Assembly: GCA_965220465.1 (NCBI GenBank)
Contig: CBDCPZ010000024.1
Coordinates: 558,001 to 622,000 of the forward strand
From: JAHDHW01 sp965220465
GTDB taxonomy: Bacteria > Bacteroidota > Bacteroidia > Chitinophagales > Saprospiraceae
DNA: 64,000 nt
Reading direction: 5' to 3'
Shown: positions 62,709-64,000 of the stretch, piece after piece
How the letters are laid out: each line of letters opens with the position of its first letter
Numbering within the stretch: the stretch's first letter is position 1
Notes under the pieces: generated by a model
What the model saw: only the letters and a program-made list of their open reading frames with translations
Told to the model about the DNA's origin: nothing
Database searches by the model: none
Position numbers and translations under genes: made by a program

Positions 62709-64000
62709 TTAATCAGTAGCCAACTTTTCTTCATTTGTAAACAATTGATAAAGAATTGGAACAAGCAAAAGGACGAAAAAGGTAGAGCTCAAAAGACCTC
62801 CGATAATCGTCCAACCCATTGGCGCCCACATACTTCCGCCGGAAAGCGTCAATGGCAGCAGTCCCAAAATTGTGGTCAGCGTTGTCATCAAAATTGGAAT
62901 AAAACGCACTTCGCCAGCTTCTTTTGCAGCTTCAAGAACCGACTTACCCTCTTCACGCAATTTGTTAGCATAATCAACCAGGATAATCGAATTATTGATG
63001 GCAATTCCAATCAAACTTACCAAACCGATAAAGGCTGTGAAGGAAAAAGAAATCCCAACGGCAAGCAGCATCAGAATCGAACCAATAACCGCTAATGGCA
63101 AAGCAGAAAAAATAATCAAAGGCTGACTGAAAGATTTAAATTGGACGATCAATACGCCCATGATCAGAATTAAAGCCATAATCGATGCAATTCCCAAACC
63201 TCCGAAAGATTCCTCACGGCTTTCCAACTCCCCTTTGAATTCGTAAGAATAGCCGTCTTCCCAATCCAATTTGTCCATTTCAGCGCTTAAGTTTGCGGCG
63301 ACTTCGTCGAGCGTATAACCGTCAGCCACGTCAGCTAAAACACTAGCGACGCGATCCGTATTCAGATGTGCAATTTTCGTTGGAGAATTAGAAAATTCGA
63401 TATTTGCCAATTGCTTCAAAGGAATAAAACGATCCGTCATGGATTTTACTTTGATCTTGTCGAAATCTTCCATTTTGAATTTATCTTCAAAATCATAGCG
63501 CAAAACGATGTTATATTCCTCAGCATCACGATCTCTGAATTTTCCAACCGGATTACCATTGACATAGCTTCTGATCGTCTTGTCGATTGCAAAAATTGGT
63601 ACTCCCATCATCATGGCTTTGTCGCGGTTTATGTTAAAAAATAAATCTGTACTATTTGTGCTCAAAGGATTGTCAACATTGATTGCTCCAGGATCGTTTT
63701 GAGCGATGAGCTCAACTTGTTTGGCGTATTTTTCCAGGTTGTCAAGATCATTTCCGTAGATTTTAATTGCAACCGGAGCTTCGGAGGGCGGCCCCTGGAC
63801 AAATTCTCTGACATTAATTGTGGCTGTTGGATTATTGGAAAAGCGAGTTCTCAGTTCTTCCAAAATTTCATAAAAACGTTCCACATCATATTCTTTCAAA
63901 ATAACGAGAATCTCTCCGAAGGAATTGGAATAGTTTTCAGGATTGATATTGTAATAAATCCGTGGATTGCCATGACCGATATTTGAAGCATAATAATCTA
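62709..64000 (-). CDS. RND-type efflux transporter, C-terminal part (runs off the window)
   Basis: The frame is open from the stop at 62709-62711 to the window edge, giving 430 codons. A TTG at 63897-63899 is inside the gene, not its start: in-frame coding continues upstream with YYASNIGHGNPRIYYNINPENY. The visible part is the second half of an AcrB/CusA-like pump: a porter subdomain (REFVQGPPSEAPVAIKIYG, GRDAEEYNIVLRYDFEDKF), then the membrane part beginning YSYEFKGELESREESFGGLG and helices with FTAFIGLVSLIGIAINNSIILVDYANKL. Family members have about 1,000 residues. The substrate is not assigned. Confidence 0.9.
   Translation of the reverse strand, partial: DYYASNIGHGNPRIYYNINPENYSNSFGEILVILKEYDVERFYEILEELRTRFSNNPTATINVREFVQGPPSEAPVAIKIYGNDLDNLEKYAKQVELIAQNDPGAINVDNPLSTNSTDLFFNINRDKAMMMGVPIFAIDKTIRSYVNGNPVGKFRDRDAEEYNIVLRYDFEDKFKMEDFDKIKVKSMTDRFIPLKQLANIEFSNSPTKIAHLNTDRVASVLADVADGYTLDEVAANLSAEMDKLDWEDGYSYEFKGELESREESFGGLGIASIMALILIMGVLIVQFKSFSQPLIIFSALPLAVIGSILMLLAVGISFSFTAFIGLVSLIGIAINNSIILVDYANKLREEGKSVLEAAKEAGEVRFIPILMTTLTTILGLLPLTLSGGSMWAPMGWTIIGGLLSSTFFVLLLVPILYQLFTNEEKLATD

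Noticed and set aside
63897..63899. TTG as the start of the RND transporter gene
   Set aside because: The frame stays open upstream to the window edge with family-like sequence, so this codon is internal and the gene is simply cut by the window.

Overview
The window comes from a member of the Bacteroidota, most likely of the Saprospiria/Chitinophagia side of the phylum. The evidence is a complete gldK-gldL-gldM-gldN type IX secretion (T9SS) block with a PorP/SprF-like gene, three secreted proteins with C-terminal T9SS sorting domains, AT-rich intergenic DNA with TAnnTTTG -7 boxes (the Bacteroidota promoter element), and many short lipoproteins with a Cys right after the signal peptide. The species assignment is inference; no rRNA is present.

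Layout. 1-3.7 kb: edge of an unknown membrane protein, then a thiolase and an enoyl-CoA hydratase/3-hydroxyacyl-CoA dehydrogenase (beta-oxidation pair). 3.8-15.3 kb: an exported PPP-type phosphatase with ankyrin repeats, recG, rbfA, a metal ABC permease fused to a DtxR-like regulator (with palindromes upstream), a Ppx/GppA phosphatase, a lipoprotein, an outer-membrane barrel, a PhnP-like hydrolase and a SPATA20/YyaL-like thioredoxin-domain protein. 15.5-21.4 kb: PorP/SprF plus gldKLMN, closed by a strong terminator. 21.5-25 kb: a C39-peptidase ABC exporter and its HlyD adaptor. 25-28.8 kb: three glycosyltransferases. 29-34.8 kb: beta-helix lipoprotein, SDR epimerase-like protein, UMF1-type MFS carrier, and a RimK-like ligase beside an aspartoacylase-like deacylase. 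34.8-41 kb: an AraC regulator divergent from a run of two beta-propeller proteins flanking two serine hydrolases. 41-47.4 kb: lipoprotein histidine phosphatase, coiled-coil protein, FtsX-type permease, PBP4-type carboxypeptidase, lipoprotein methyltransferase.

47.5-62.6 kb is bounded by two copies of one IS1634-family insertion sequence, 1783 bp each, in inverted orientation and encoding identical proteins. Between them lies a core block: purA, a STAS-domain protein, fur, spoT, tRNA-Leu(UAG), tig, clpP, clpX and two small envelope genes. Just inside each IS sits a diverged copy of a roughly 340-bp non-coding element whose hairpins are conserved by compensating base changes. The window ends inside an RND efflux transporter gene.

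No CRISPR array, prophage or obvious defence island is visible. The observations that seem least explained are the structured repeat next to each IS, the regulator-fused metal permease with its palindromes, the AraC/propeller/serine-hydrolase cluster, and the orphan C39 exporter.
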